Source: Moesziomyces globuligerus (Eukaryota > Basidiomycota > Ustilaginomycetes > Ustilaginales > Ustilaginaceae). Taken from it: a DNA stretch of 64,000 nucleotides. The DNA is taken from assembly GCA_030849465.1 (NCBI GenBank), contig JARVLF010000016.1, forward strand, positions 682,001 through 746,000. The letters are read 5' to 3'. The position numbers and the translations under genes were made by a program. The number at the start of each line of letters is the position of its first letter. Position 1 is the first letter of the stretch. Shown here piece after piece: positions 1 through 9,373 of the stretch. The notes below the pieces were generated by a model that saw only the letters and a list, made by a program, of their open reading frames with translations, was not told the DNA's origin and did not search any database.

Positions 1-3000
1 CGTCAACGTGCTCGCGCCCTCGCTCGCCGTCGGGACCGCAGCGCGCGCATCGACCTTGGTGCTGAAGAAGATCGTCTGGGGCGTGATGCCGTCGAGCGAC
101 TGCGGTTCGATGACCGCCTTGGCATGCGCCCGTCCCGTGTCGGTGTTCTGGGCGCCCGCACCTGCAGCGGGACTCGTAGCCTCCCAGTCGACGTTGACGT
201 GCGGCTTGGAGCCCTGTCGAGATAGGCGCCGGATGATGCCGCGCAGAGCGACGAGCTTGACCTCGTCGTCGTCCTCCATGCCCAGGCTCCTCAGCCGGTC
301 GCGGAAGCGATCGTCTTCTTCGGTGCGGCCTGTGGCGGTCGAGATGACCTGGCGCCCGCTCTTGCCGAGTAGAAGTCCGACGCCCTCGGTGGCCAGGCCG
401 TTCTTGAGACCCGCCTGCTCCTTTGCATCGGTGCCACTCTTCCAGAAAGCAGATTGCGAGGCCTGCGAGGCCCAAGTCAGTGCAGCCGAAAAGACGGGCC
501 GCGTCAGGGGCGGCTTGGCCATCTCGAGCAGGTTGATCTCGCTGAACTCGTGGACGTCCGCGCGCAGAAGCGGTCGCAACGAGGGGTAGAGCACCGCCCA
601 GACGTCGACCTCTTCCATCTTCGCTGCGGATGCCGAGATGAGGCCAGCGGCTGCTTGGCGGAGCCAGAGATTCGGGTGGCACAGAAAGCCGAGCGTCGTA
701 TGGAGGAGCGTCAAGATGCGCGCTCGATCGAGCAGATTCCGCTCGGTCATGGTGCGCAGACCGTTGATGACGCGGAACACTACGTTTTCCTCGGAATCCG
801 ACAGAGCCTGGGTCATGAGGGGCAGGATGTACTCCTCGAGGCTGCGAGTGCCCGAGACCTCGGCGACATCGACGATGATGTCGAAAAACGCCTCACGCAG
901 CAGCCAGTTGCGATCATTGAGATAGGTGATCATGTGGCTCAGCATCACGTCGTTTGTCTTGGCCATGCCGAAGAAGCGGCACAGCGGCGCGACTCCGGCC
1001 AGCAGCGCACGCTTGACGGATGCAGACGGATCGGTCAGAAGCGTCACGATGATCTCCTGCAGCAGCGCCTGGAACGTGCGCAGCTGCTCGTCGTAATTCG
1101 CCTCGCTGGGCTGATCGTCGACGAAGCCGCCGTTCAGGTCGCTCTCGACCGCGAAGAGGCCCTCGGCCCGCATGGCCTGCGACATCTGCAGGAAGCGCTC
1201 GGCCGTCTCGGCCAACGGTACGATGCATGCGGCAAAAGTGCATCGTACGGGCGTCGAAGGGTCGAGGCCGAGCTGCTTGATGTTGGGCATGATGTACTCG
1301 GCAAAGATGTTGGCGTTGGAAGGCGTGACGATGCGCACGAGCATCAGCGTCTGCACACATGTTCGGATCGCCGCCATGCGCACCTGCGACGACGTATCGT
1401 CGATCAGCGACAGGGCGAACGGCAGCACGCGATCCAGCTTGGTCTCGTCCGTGAGCCAGCGCGTCGAGAGGTGGACGAGCAGCTCGAGCGCGTGGCACTT
1501 GGACGACGGTCGCACGCAGTTGCGCAGGTTGGCCAGGATCACGGAGAGGATCAGCTGCGCTGTCCCGTCCGACTCGGCACACGCACCGTCGAGCATCGCC
1601 TTGCGCATCGGTACGTCGGGGATGCAAAGGTGGACGGGGAAGACCTCGTCCAGTTCGCTCGAGCCCGACCGCTCGTCGTCGGCCGCCTCGCCGTCGTGCG
1701 GCTGTTGGAAACTCGACTGGAGACCGAAGCGGCCAAGGACACCATGGATGCGAGCCGCCAATCCGGTCGGACCCGCATTGGCATCCGCCCCGTCCGCACC
1801 ATCCGTCGCGTTCTCAAAGTAGCGTACGACGGTCGCCCACTCCTCGTACAGCTTCTCGATGCGCTCGTCGCTCTCCGCCCGCTGGACTTGGCGTGGGCTT
1901 GGTTCCGATCTCAACGAGACGGCGGTGGCGGATGCATTGGATCCACTGGCCGCGCTGTCGACGGACGAGAGTCCCCCTCCACCACTCTGCTGAAGGGCGC
2001 CGGGCGACGTGCGTTGGAGTTCGACCAGATACTCGTGCAGAAAGTCGGGGATGGCGGCCGGAAACACCGTCCCGCGGCCGTCGGCGAGGTACTCGCGGAA
2101 CGTCTTGCGTTCGCTGGGATCGAGCGCGATCATGCTGCGCACGAGCTCGCGCACGGCATCGTCCGGAATCGTGGCGAGCATGGCTTCGAGATCAAAGATG
2201 CCTTCGCGGTACTTGAAGAGCTGGCTCAACGTAAACGTCGGAGCGCCCTCGCGCCACAACTCGGCGATGACGCATCCGAGCGAGAAGACGTCCATGGCCT
2301 GCGTGACCTTGCCGCTGCGCCTGCCCATGCCGAGCACGTCGGCCTTGAGACCGCCGAGCCGATCCGACGCGTCCGCATCGTCCGGAGCCATCCGCATCTC
2401 GCCCGGAGCGTACTTGGAGTCTGCAGCGTAGAAGCGCTCAGGGGCGATATAGCAGGTCCTCCTGCCGGACGTGTCGAAGAAGAACGAAAAGTCCGAGGGA
2501 TCGTCGAGCGGGAGGTAGGTCGGCTTGAACGATGACGCAAAGTCCGTCACGTAGACCATCAGCGAGGTGGTGACGAGGATGTTCTCGCACTTGAGATCGC
2601 CGTGGGCGATGCTGCGCTCGTGCGCATCGCTCATCGCGTGCAGCAGCTGGTATGTGATCCAGCGCTTCTCGACCGAGCTGAGGAAAGGGCGCGTGCTGAT
2701 GCGGTCGTACAGGTTGCTGTGCAGCCACTGTCGGATCAGGTAGCCGGCACGTTCGGTCTCGACGACCTTCTGGTAGGTGAGCACGTTGGGCACATCGGCC
2801 AGCGTTTCGCGCTCGATGCGGATGTGTTTGACGAGGCTCTTGAGGCTCATCGACGGATCGGGCTTGACGAACGCCTTGACCACGACGGGGCCCAGTCGAT
2901 GGCGCGCACGCACAGCTCGGAGGAAGCGCGAGTTGCCGATGCCCTTGTCGTACTGGAGGTCGTTGCCGACTTCGGAGACGAGGTTGCCGATGCCTGCGAT

Positions 3001-3033
3001 TCGCGCCGTCGCGCTCGAATGCGTGTTACCCAT
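1..3033 (-). CDS. VPS15: VPS15, regulatory protein kinase of the class III PI3-kinase complex (3' part outside the window)
   Basis: The frame from the ATG at 3033 stays open to base 1, giving 1011 residues with no stop, so the gene leaves the left edge of the window. The N-terminus MGNTHSS fits the N-myristoylation motif of Vps15. A kinase domain covers roughly residues 30-330. The catalytic loop is HGDLKCENIL (His144) and the usual DFG is DFA (Asp164-Ala166), followed by SSFKPTYLP and the RRTCYIAPERFY stretch typical of this family. Residues from about 400 on are helical and HEAT-like. The C-terminal WD repeats expected for the family would lie beyond the window. From family knowledge, Vps15 anchors and activates Vps34 on endosomal and autophagic membranes. 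No intron was seen in the part present. Identification is firm. Confidence 0.95.
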   Translation of the reverse strand, partial: MGNTHSSATARIAGIGNLVSEVGNDLQYDKGIGNSRFLRAVRARHRLGPVVVKAFVKPDPSMSLKSLVKHIRIERETLADVPNVLTYQKVVETERAGYLIRQWLHSNLYDRISTRPFLSSVEKRWITYQLLHAMSDAHERSIAHGDLKCENILVTTSLMVYVTDFASSFKPTYLPLDDPSDFSFFFDTSGRRTCYIAPERFYAADSKYAPGEMRMAPDDADASDRLGGLKADVLGMGRRSGKVTQAMDVFSLGCVIAELWREGAPTFTLSQLFKYREGIFDLEAMLATIPDDAVRELVRSMIALDPSERKTFREYLADGRGTVFPAAIPDFLHEYLVELQRTSPGALQQSGGGGLSSVDSAASGSNASATAVSLRSEPSPRQVQRAESDERIEKLYEEWATVVRYFENATDGADGADANAGPTGLAARIHGVLGRFGLQSSFQQPHDGEAADDERSGSSELDEVFPVHLCIPDVPMRKAMLDGACAESDGTAQLILSVILANLRNCVRPSSKCHALELLVHLSTRWLTDETKLDRVLPFALSLIDDTSSQVRMAAIRTCVQTLMLVRIVTPSNANIFAEYIMPNIKQLGLDPSTPVRCTFAACIVPLAETAERFLQMSQAMRAEGLFAVESDLNGGFVDDQPSEANYDEQLRTFQALLQEIIVTLLTDPSASVKRALLAGVAPLCRFFGMAKTNDVMLSHMITYLNDRNWLLREAFFDIIVDVAEVSGTRSLEEYILPLMTQALSDSEENVVFRVINGLRTMTERNLLDRARILTLLHTTLGFLCHPNLWLRQAAAGLISASAAKMEEVDVWAVLYPSLRPLLRADVHEFSEINLLEMAKPPLTRPVFSAALTWASQASQSAFWKSGTDAKEQAGLKNGLATEGVGLLLGKSGRQVISTATGRTEEDDRFRDRLRSLGMEDDDEVKLVALRGIIRRLSRQGSKPHVNVDWEATSPAAGAGAQNTDTGRAHAKAVIEPQSLDGITPQTIFFSTKVDARAAVPTASEGASTLT

Positions 3034-3841
3034 TCTGGATGCTTGGACGGCGCGATCAGCCGGGCTGGCGCCGCGAGGCAGATGTAGACAGCCAAGCCGC
3101 TATCGGAGCACAGGGACAAGTTGTTGGTAGTGCACAGCTCCTGAGGCTATTTGCTGACGCTGATCATGGTGGGGGCTGGTTCTGACGATGGCGAGGAGAG
3201 CGGAAGCCGCGTCGGAGCAGAGACCGAGCGACGAGGAGCGGCTGGAGGCGGACTCGTCTGCCTCTCAAGTATCGCTCCCGCCGTCGAGTTGCGAACACGA
3301 AGAAGGAAGGAAGTAGCAAGAGGTGCGTGCAGATGGTGGCGAAAGCGAAGCCCGCCTCAGGGTCCGAGTTGGGTTCGTGCACGCCCCAAATTCGCGCGAG
3401 CGCCTGCAGTGCGTGTGTTGCTCTCCCTCCACACCGCTGGACGGTACGCGCTCCTTCTCGCTCTCGCCGTCAAGAGGTGGTGCCAAGCTCCTTTGACGAT
3501 GTATACCACCGCTCAGCGCCCTTAAACATACATGCCTCGAGGTTTCAGATCCGCCGGAACCCGAGTGTCACAATGAGACGGCTGTGTGCAGATGCGACTG
3601 AGAAAGAAAAGACACGAGCGAAGAAGGGACGGGAGACGTCTCACACCAACTTCGACACAGCATGTGTGTACGGAATCAAGGTAGGACAGGGGTTGAAAGT
3701 CGGGCGACCCGTACAGATGGGGAAGTGCGCTGATGCGTGCAGGGAGGTACGCTGCCGTCATCTGAGGTCGTAACAGCATGAATCTTGTCCCTAGACGGCC
3801 GGACCCGGCCCAGCCTTCGGCTCGACTGCGCTGCTCGTCGA
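3034..3841. other. Intergenic region, presumed VPS15 promoter
   Basis: About 800 bases lie upstream of VPS15 and downstream of the UPF0047-type gene. Only short overlapping frames with no family resemblance occur here. The stretch probably holds the VPS15 promoter and 5' leader; no clear TATA box or repeat was identified. Confidence 0.5.
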
Positions 3842-4666
3842 TCAGGGCAGGATGGTGGCGACGATCTTGCGCTTGTGAGCGAGACGGCGGAATTCACATA
3901 GATACACCCCTTGCCACGTACCCAAGGATGGCCTTCCGTCGGTAATGGGGATGGTGATGCTAGGACCGATGAGGCTAGCTTTGGTGTGAGAGACCGAGTC
4001 GTCCGGACCTTCGTCGGTATGTTTCCAAGGCAGAGACTCGGGTACTACCTTATCCAAAGCCTGTAAACGCGTGAGAATAGTACGGTCAGCTCTTGTCTCC
4101 ATTTGTGCTTGTGAGAGGAGAAGAAGGAACTGGAAAGGCAGGGGGGAAGGGGGGTTACGGTAGGGGATGCGGGAGTGAAGGGGCGCGGCTGAGACGTGGG
4201 CTTAAAGACTCACCATATCCATGTCGGCTCGGACATCGCGATCGAAGTTCTCGTTCAAGCTCAGAGCCGCCGAGGTGTGCTGAATGAAGAGCGTGAGGAT
4301 GCCGACTTTGACGCCCTTGAGGCCTTCTTCGATATGGGGCATGATCTCGTTGGTGACGAGATGGCATCCCTTGCTCCTCGAGCTGAGCGTGAACTGCTTC
4401 TGCCAAGGCATGGTCGGTTTCTGAACGACAGCAGCTGTAGCTGGGCAAGCGCAAGAGCTTTGTCGACGGCGGTAGAGGTACTCGAAGACTCCCGGGATGG
4501 GAAGGACCAGGTAGAGAAGCGCAAGTACGAGCACAAGGCAAGTGACGTACGTCGGATCGAGATACTGTCCCGCTCGATGCTGCGCTTTGAGCTTACGGCG
4601 TGCTTCGCGTTTGTCGATGGGCGCGTGTGGTGACTGCGAGTAGAGTGTATCCGATGGTGTAGACAT
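3842..4666 (-). CDS. UPF0047 / YjbQ-type protein, one intron, possible N-terminal membrane segment
   Basis: Two exons join in phase: 4666-4214 (donor GTGAGT at 4213) and 4096-3842, with a 117-nt intron. The product ends ...RADMDM | TRADRTILTRL. The core carries the family landmarks IQHTSAALSLNEN, EGPDDSVSHTKASL, GPSITIPI and LGTWQGVYLCEFR, which identify the UPF0047/YjbQ fold. Bacterial members were reported to have weak thiamine-phosphate synthase activity; the fungal role is unknown. From the ATG at 4666 the protein is 235 residues, with a basic segment and a hydrophobic stretch (YVTCLVLVLALLYLVLPIPG) before the core. The family's usual start corresponds to MPWQKQF at 4411, giving about 150 residues. 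The extension reads as coding, so I annotate the long form; the short form remains possible. Confidence 0.85.
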
Positions 4667-4955
4667 GGAAGAAAGATGGCAAGATGCGGATGCCGATTCC
4701 CGCACCTCGCACAAGCTGTCTGTGCACCGTTCACCTTTTCACTCCACTCGACCCAAATGTACCGTGACGTCATTTTTCGAGATCCTTTTCGCCCTCGAGC
4801 TTGGTTGGAACGCTATCAGACATCTCGTGTACGATTGGTATGGTGGCATCTTGGTCTTAGCAACGCTTCCACGGACATTGAAGGTCTTCGATTGGGAGAG
4901 ATGCAGGTAGTGAAACATGTATTCCGGGAGGGTCACCGTCACCTCAACGCCAGAG

Positions 4956-5717
4956 TCAATGGGGAATGCTCGAGCACTGCGGGGACAGAGGCGAGTCAGT
5001 TTGGTGACACTTTCGCCGCTTGCGGGGCCGATCGTCTTCGATCTCGTATTGTAGCCCACACGAGAATCCCTGCTCGTCGATGAAGCTGAGGAGCTGATCC
5101 ATACTGCCCTGCTGGGCAGTGTACTTCAGCTTGGCCGCAAATCGCGGATCGCGAAAGAAAGTGAGCGCGCTATGCTCCTGATCGGACCCCTGAAGCCGGT
5201 CAAGGATGGCGGTTTCCAGCGCGAATCGGCCCCATCGTCGAAGGTCGTAAAAGTGGAAAATGTCAGCTGCACGGATGAGCTCCTCGAGCTGGAATCCGTG
5301 CCACCCGGTCTCGCAGGCTTCGATGCCCTTGGCGAGCAGATACGCCTCGTTGGAGGCCAGCGGGAGATGGATCCGTCCATCAGCATGCTGATCGGCAATC
5401 ATACGAGAGAGCTTTCTCGATTGCTGCACTGCCTTGGACTTCGAACACCACACCTCGATGCCGTCCTTGCCGACGAGCGCGATCTGATCCGATGTCCGGC
5501 CTTGCAACTCGCTCCGTTCGTCCTCCTCCATGGGCACGACGTCTTGCTTTTCTTTGTCGGCGGCTTCGACGTCGAATGCTGTCTTGTCGAACGTCCCGTC
5601 AGCTGGGTCGACGTCCCACAGGTGAGACCCGGTCTGGTGGAACACGTCGCCGTCGATATCGCTCATGCTGGAGGGTGCTGCATCTGACTGCGAGGGGAAG
5701 AGGGGAACGTTCGACAC
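4956..5717 (-). CDS. BTB/POZ-like protein
   Basis: Single frame of 253 residues starting MSNVPLFPSQ. Residues about 80-180 resemble a BTB/POZ fold: a short strand pair (DGIEVWCSKSK), a helix ending at RKLSRMIAD, an IHLPLASNEAYLLAKGIEACE segment, then LEELIRAADIFHFYDLRRWGRFALE. The acidic N-terminus (30-75) looks disordered. The unspliced end contains a basic PRKRRK patch that could act as a nuclear signal. An 85-nt intron (about 5044-4960: GTGTGG donor, internal CTGAC branch-like site, CCCCGCAG acceptor) would remove that patch and continue in phase into ARAFPIDSGVEVTV, ending at 4739. I cannot decide between the two ends. BTB assignment is from pattern only. Confidence 0.6.
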   Translation of the reverse strand: MSNVPLFPSQSDAAPSSMSDIDGDVFHQTGSHLWDVDPADGTFDKTAFDVEAADKEKQDVVPMEEDERSELQGRTSDQIALVGKDGIEVWCSKSKAVQQSRKLSRMIADQHADGRIHLPLASNEAYLLAKGIEACETGWHGFQLEELIRAADIFHFYDLRRWGRFALETAILDRLQGSDQEHSALTFFRDPRFAAKLKYTAQQGSMDQLLSFIDEQGFSCGLQYEIEDDRPRKRRKCHQTDSPLSPQCSSIPH

Positions 5718-6561
5718 GCATGTGGGCTAGTCTCTGTGTGTTCGTTGGACTGCATCGATGCCTTGCCAGCGGCGCGGCATGGCGACATGAATGCGGGCGC
5801 CTAGCATAAGACTTCTCACATTCACAACACTCGCTGGACTGAGCTGCGGACACTTTTGCTCATGGTCCGTGACTGTGCGGTATCCTGCGTGTGGGCGCGG
5901 GTGCCCTGAAAAGGGCGTGGCGTGTGGCTACACATGCTTTGTCAAGCGTCGAGGGGGCTGAGAAAGCTCGAGTGCTGCTAGCGAGCTGATGCCCCAGCGA
6001 ATGGATCTGCGAAGAAGGCCGCTAGCAAGAGGCCCGAGGGTTCCGGTGGCCACCTCATCTCGATGCCATGCCGAAGCTGTGCCCGGCTGAGGAATTGGAA
6101 TGCCGCCCATGCCGCAGATAGTAACCATTGGCGGATCGTCCGCCCACGCAATGAAGAATCCACGATTTGCGTTTCGGAAGGACCGAAGCTGCACGAGATT
6201 CACGAGCGAGGTGGCCCAAGCTCATTCTGTTGCATCGAGCGGCATCTTGACTTGCGAAGAGCGACACGAGGCGACGCCATGACCTCTGATCTTGGACCCT
6301 TGCGCGTACAGGTTTTGAAAAAAAAAAAAAAAGTGAGCGTCAGCGCGGGTTGAGGAATTGCGCCTCACGCTTCGGTTCCGGCTCGACGCGTCGGGTTGGC
6401 CAGGTCGGCTGTCCAAGTGCAGCCACCTTCGCGTCCTGCTGCACGCCTTCGGCTCACGGCCGAAGCGCACTCCGATCAACCCTGGCTCGCTCGTGTCAAA
6501 AGCCTCATCACCACCAACGTCTCCCTGCCTCCATCAGACGGATCATCATAGCCCTTCCAGC
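5718..6561. other. Divergent intergenic region between the BTB-like gene and the RSC7-like gene
   Basis: About 840 bases shared as upstream sequence by two divergent genes. It contains a 15-base A tract at 6318-6332, the only long A run in the window and about 230 bases before the RSC7-type start. Poly(dA:dT) tracts in fungal promoters commonly exclude nucleosomes, so this may mark the promoter of the plus-strand gene (inference). Confidence 0.45.
6318..6332 (+). repeat. A15 homopolymer in promoter region
   Basis: Fifteen consecutive A residues, flanked by ttttg and gtgagc, upstream of the RSC7-like gene. Candidate nucleosome-depleting promoter element. Confidence 0.7.
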
Positions 6562-8709
6562 ATGGCGAGGACGAAGGGCATCACGCTGCGAGTCCGCAAA
6601 CAAGCTGAGCAAGCTGAGCAAGCTGATGCCGCCTCTGCCAGCGACGCCCCAATCGACTCGGAGGCAACGACGACAGCAGCGCCGACACAATCTACCGAAG
6701 ATGCCGCTACCCATGCTGCCGTCGACGAAGACATGAAGCCAGCCGAAGCATCATCGACGCCCACACTGTCTCGGTCGCGGAGCTCACGGTTAGCCCGTAC
6801 GCGTTCCCAAGACGAAGCCTTTGACGCGGCGGCTGGGTCGTCGTCAACCACACGTGCCACACCATCTCGCCGATCCCGCCGACAGCCGACCAAGCAAGAG
6901 AACGAGGCTACACTCGACGATGTCATCATGGGCTCACCACAGCAGGAGGATACGCATGGCGGGGATGGCGCCGACGCAGATGCCGACCATCCTGACAACG
7001 AGGCGGCAGACAACCCCTCGTCCACGCAGCGCAGCCGTACCACGCGCACTAGAGCCAAACTATCCACAACACCCGTTCCGCAAAGTCCTTCGGCGACGCG
7101 ATCAAAGCGTACTCCGAGGAAGACGTCACGGATATCCGTCGTGAATAGGAAGAGCACGGGCCGTGCGCGGAGCGCTGCCGCTGGCGACGACGACGACGCG
7201 AAGCCATCCGGCCAGCATGACGAGCAGACGGGCCAAGAAGCGGGTGCAGACGCGGACGGTGCTGACGGGGCCGATGCAGCGGACGATGGCGAGGATGCCG
7301 ACGCAGATGCTGACGCGGACGCAGATGCCGACGCGGATGCGGATGCCGACGCAGATGCAGATGGCGACGCAGACGATGCGGACGGCAACGATGACGAAGA
7401 GGGCGTCGATGAGGAAGGACACAAGACAGTCACGATCAAAGGCACAAAGTACCGTCTCGAGCTAGGCGGAGAGGAAGTCATCCTCCCCTCGGACCCCGAT
7501 GGCGAGAAAAAGGTCGACGACAAGGGTCGGCTGCAGGGTGGCAGGCAGTACAAGGCGCACCACTTTACGTCGGATCTGCGCGCCGATCCCGAGAAGGTGT
7601 ACATGCTCTCCATCGATGCGGCGCGCTCGGCAGGCTACCGCGATTCGCTTTACTTCTTCCGACGCAATCCGCAGATCTTCAAGATCGAGCTCCTCCAAGC
7701 AGAGAAGGACAAGCTCATCGAGGACGGCCGTCTGAGTGGCCAGCTCAAAACGCGCAACGTCACCATGGTGCCCGCACGCAACGTGTACAAGCTGCACGGT
7801 GCGCGCTTCCTCAGCGGCGGCAAGGCCGTGATCGACGACTACTACGAGGCAGAGGCGCGCGCGTCGGGCGTCAAGGAAGGCAAGACGGTGGGCGGCATGT
7901 CGACCGAGGAGCAAGAGAAGCGCCGCGAGGCCGATCGCGAGCGCGAGCGCCCCAAGAAGAAAGCCGACACTTTCAGCTACACCACCATCGATCCGCAGGG
8001 CGAGCCCGTCGTCACTCAGTTCGGCGATGCGGGTCAGACTCCGTGGGTGAGGGCAGGCAACTGGCAGTCGCGCAAGGTGGCTCTCCAGCGCGTCGATATC
8101 ACCGAGGAGAACTGGATGCTCGAGATGGCTCGGAGCGTGCGCGGCATGAACACGGAGCTCGGCGATACGCGTCGGGACCGACTCTCGGCCTTCCCTCGCT
8201 TCAATCGCTATCTGAGTCTCGAAGGGCCGGCGGGGGCGGAAGAGGGCACAGACGAGGTGGCCGACGGCGAGGCAGAGCCTGAAGACGATCCCGAGGCGCT
8301 CAATGATCTTCCGCCCTGGGAGCGCGAACGGCTCGCGTCGATCACCGAGGCTGAGGCTGAGGAGTCGAGGAAGCGAAAAGCCATCGCGCAGAGCGAAGCT
8401 GAGACGAAGCGTCGCCGAGGCCCGCCGATCGGCGTCTACGAGCCCAACACACATCTGCCTCACTTCAGCGTCCTCACGCAGCCGACACGTGCATCTGTCG
8501 TCAAGCTCGCCCACCGACCGGCATACATCGACGACCCTGGACGCGATAACGGAGACCGCCGCCCGCTGCTGGGAGGCGACAAGCTCGGCTCAGGGGGATG
8601 GGGCATTGCCAGCTTCTCGCTCGAGAGCCTGTCGCCCGCCGCACCGACTCCGTACGTCTCGGTGCCAGCAGGGGCGAGCGCGGACGCCGTCACACTATCT
8701 GGGGAGTGA
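6562..8709 (+). CDS. RSC7/Swp82 (Npl6)-type chromatin-remodeling complex subunit
   Basis: A 715-residue protein begins MARTKGITLRVRK; the frame is open for 68 codons further upstream, but this is the first ATG followed by a plausible basic N-terminus. Residues about 289-430 form the conserved Rsc7/Swp82 domain: KGTKYRLELGGEEVI, DPDGEKKVDDKGRLQGGRQY, EKVYMLSIDAARSAGYRDS, LYFFRRNPQIFKIELL, KTRNVTMVPARNVYKLHGAR and a DDYYEAEA end. The N-terminal 280 residues are acidic and Ser/Thr rich, with an Asp-Ala dipeptide run encoded by a repeated gatgccgacgca-type unit at about 7290-7380. In yeast these proteins belong to RSC and SWI/SNF remodelers and act in the nucleus. No intron is evident. The family call is firm; which of the two complexes it serves is not determined. 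Confidence 0.88.
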   Translation: MARTKGITLRVRKQAEQAEQADAASASDAPIDSEATTTAAPTQSTEDAATHAAVDEDMKPAEASSTPTLSRSRSSRLARTRSQDEAFDAAAGSSSTTRATPSRRSRRQPTKQENEATLDDVIMGSPQQEDTHGGDGADADADHPDNEAADNPSSTQRSRTTRTRAKLSTTPVPQSPSATRSKRTPRKTSRISVVNRKSTGRARSAAAGDDDDAKPSGQHDEQTGQEAGADADGADGADAADDGEDADADADADADADADADADADADGDADDADGNDDEEGVDEEGHKTVTIKGTKYRLELGGEEVILPSDPDGEKKVDDKGRLQGGRQYKAHHFTSDLRADPEKVYMLSIDAARSAGYRDSLYFFRRNPQIFKIELLQAEKDKLIEDGRLSGQLKTRNVTMVPARNVYKLHGARFLSGGKAVIDDYYEAEARASGVKEGKTVGGMSTEEQEKRREADRERERPKKKADTFSYTTIDPQGEPVVTQFGDAGQTPWVRAGNWQSRKVALQRVDITEENWMLEMARSVRGMNTELGDTRRDRLSAFPRFNRYLSLEGPAGAEEGTDEVADGEAEPEDDPEALNDLPPWERERLASITEAEAEESRKRKAIAQSEAETKRRRGPPIGVYEPNTHLPHFSVLTQPTRASVVKLAHRPAYIDDPGRDNGDRRPLLGGDKLGSGGWGIASFSLESLSPAAPTPYVSVPAGASADAVTLSGE
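7290..7380 (+). repeat. Coding Asp-Ala minisatellite
   Basis: Tandem hexamer-like units (gatgcc / gacgca / gacgcg) encode an almost perfect (Asp-Ala)n stretch inside the disordered N-terminal region of the RSC7-type protein. The unit size of six bases means length changes keep the frame. Confidence 0.85.
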
Positions 8710-9373
8710 TGTGTCCACTGCCTCTTTGTACAATGTTCTTCGGGCAAGCAGTATGAAAGCTTTCTCCAAGCAGGACGGTCGATTGTGACGTTTGCATGGT
8801 CATCGCCGATGGAGTAGACTGCAGTGTGCGTGTTCTAAGTGGTGTGGTGTTAGGTTGAGAGCAGGTCGATGCTGGATCTGCGTCTTGCGCGCGGGGTGAT
8901 GTGCATGCGTGTGCTGCAGGTGTGCATGTTTCAGATGGCTCAAGTGTTGGTCTGGCGTAAGGCGCCGAATTTGTCGTGGCTTTCTGCAAGGAACCTGCGC
9001 AGCGCAGACCACCAAGGGGGTCCCGGTTGACTACTCCTGACCGTTCTGACGAGCTCGTCGGTGTCGTATTGCACGCTCTCCAAGGCTCGGCTCGCGAAGC
9101 GGTTCAGTGGCGTTGCGGAGCCAAACATGTTGGTGGGATTGACTTTGGCCGGTCTGGAGATGAGTTACACCGTTCGCCTACGAAACGAGCTGCAGGTGGG
9201 CTTGCTCCAACACCGACGCATGCGAGCCGTGCAGGTTGCCCGCCGCTCAGGCCATGCACACGTCGATAGGCGCTCAGCTCAGACTCGTGTCCACTCACCG
9301 TTGCAACTCTCATCTTCACCCATCCCACCGACTAAGCCAGTCCGCAGCCATTTGAGAGGAAGTCTCTAGTGGG
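8710..9373. other. Intergenic region
   Basis: About 660 bases between two tandem plus-strand genes: terminator of the RSC7-type gene followed by the promoter of the next. The last 80 bases are pyrimidine rich (ctctcatcttcacccatccc), typical of a fungal 5' leader. No other feature was seen. Confidence 0.5.

Noticed and set aside
454..2535. 693-codon plus-strand frame opposite VPS15
   Set aside because: Antisense shadow of the Vps15 reading frame, which carries all the expected kinase motifs.
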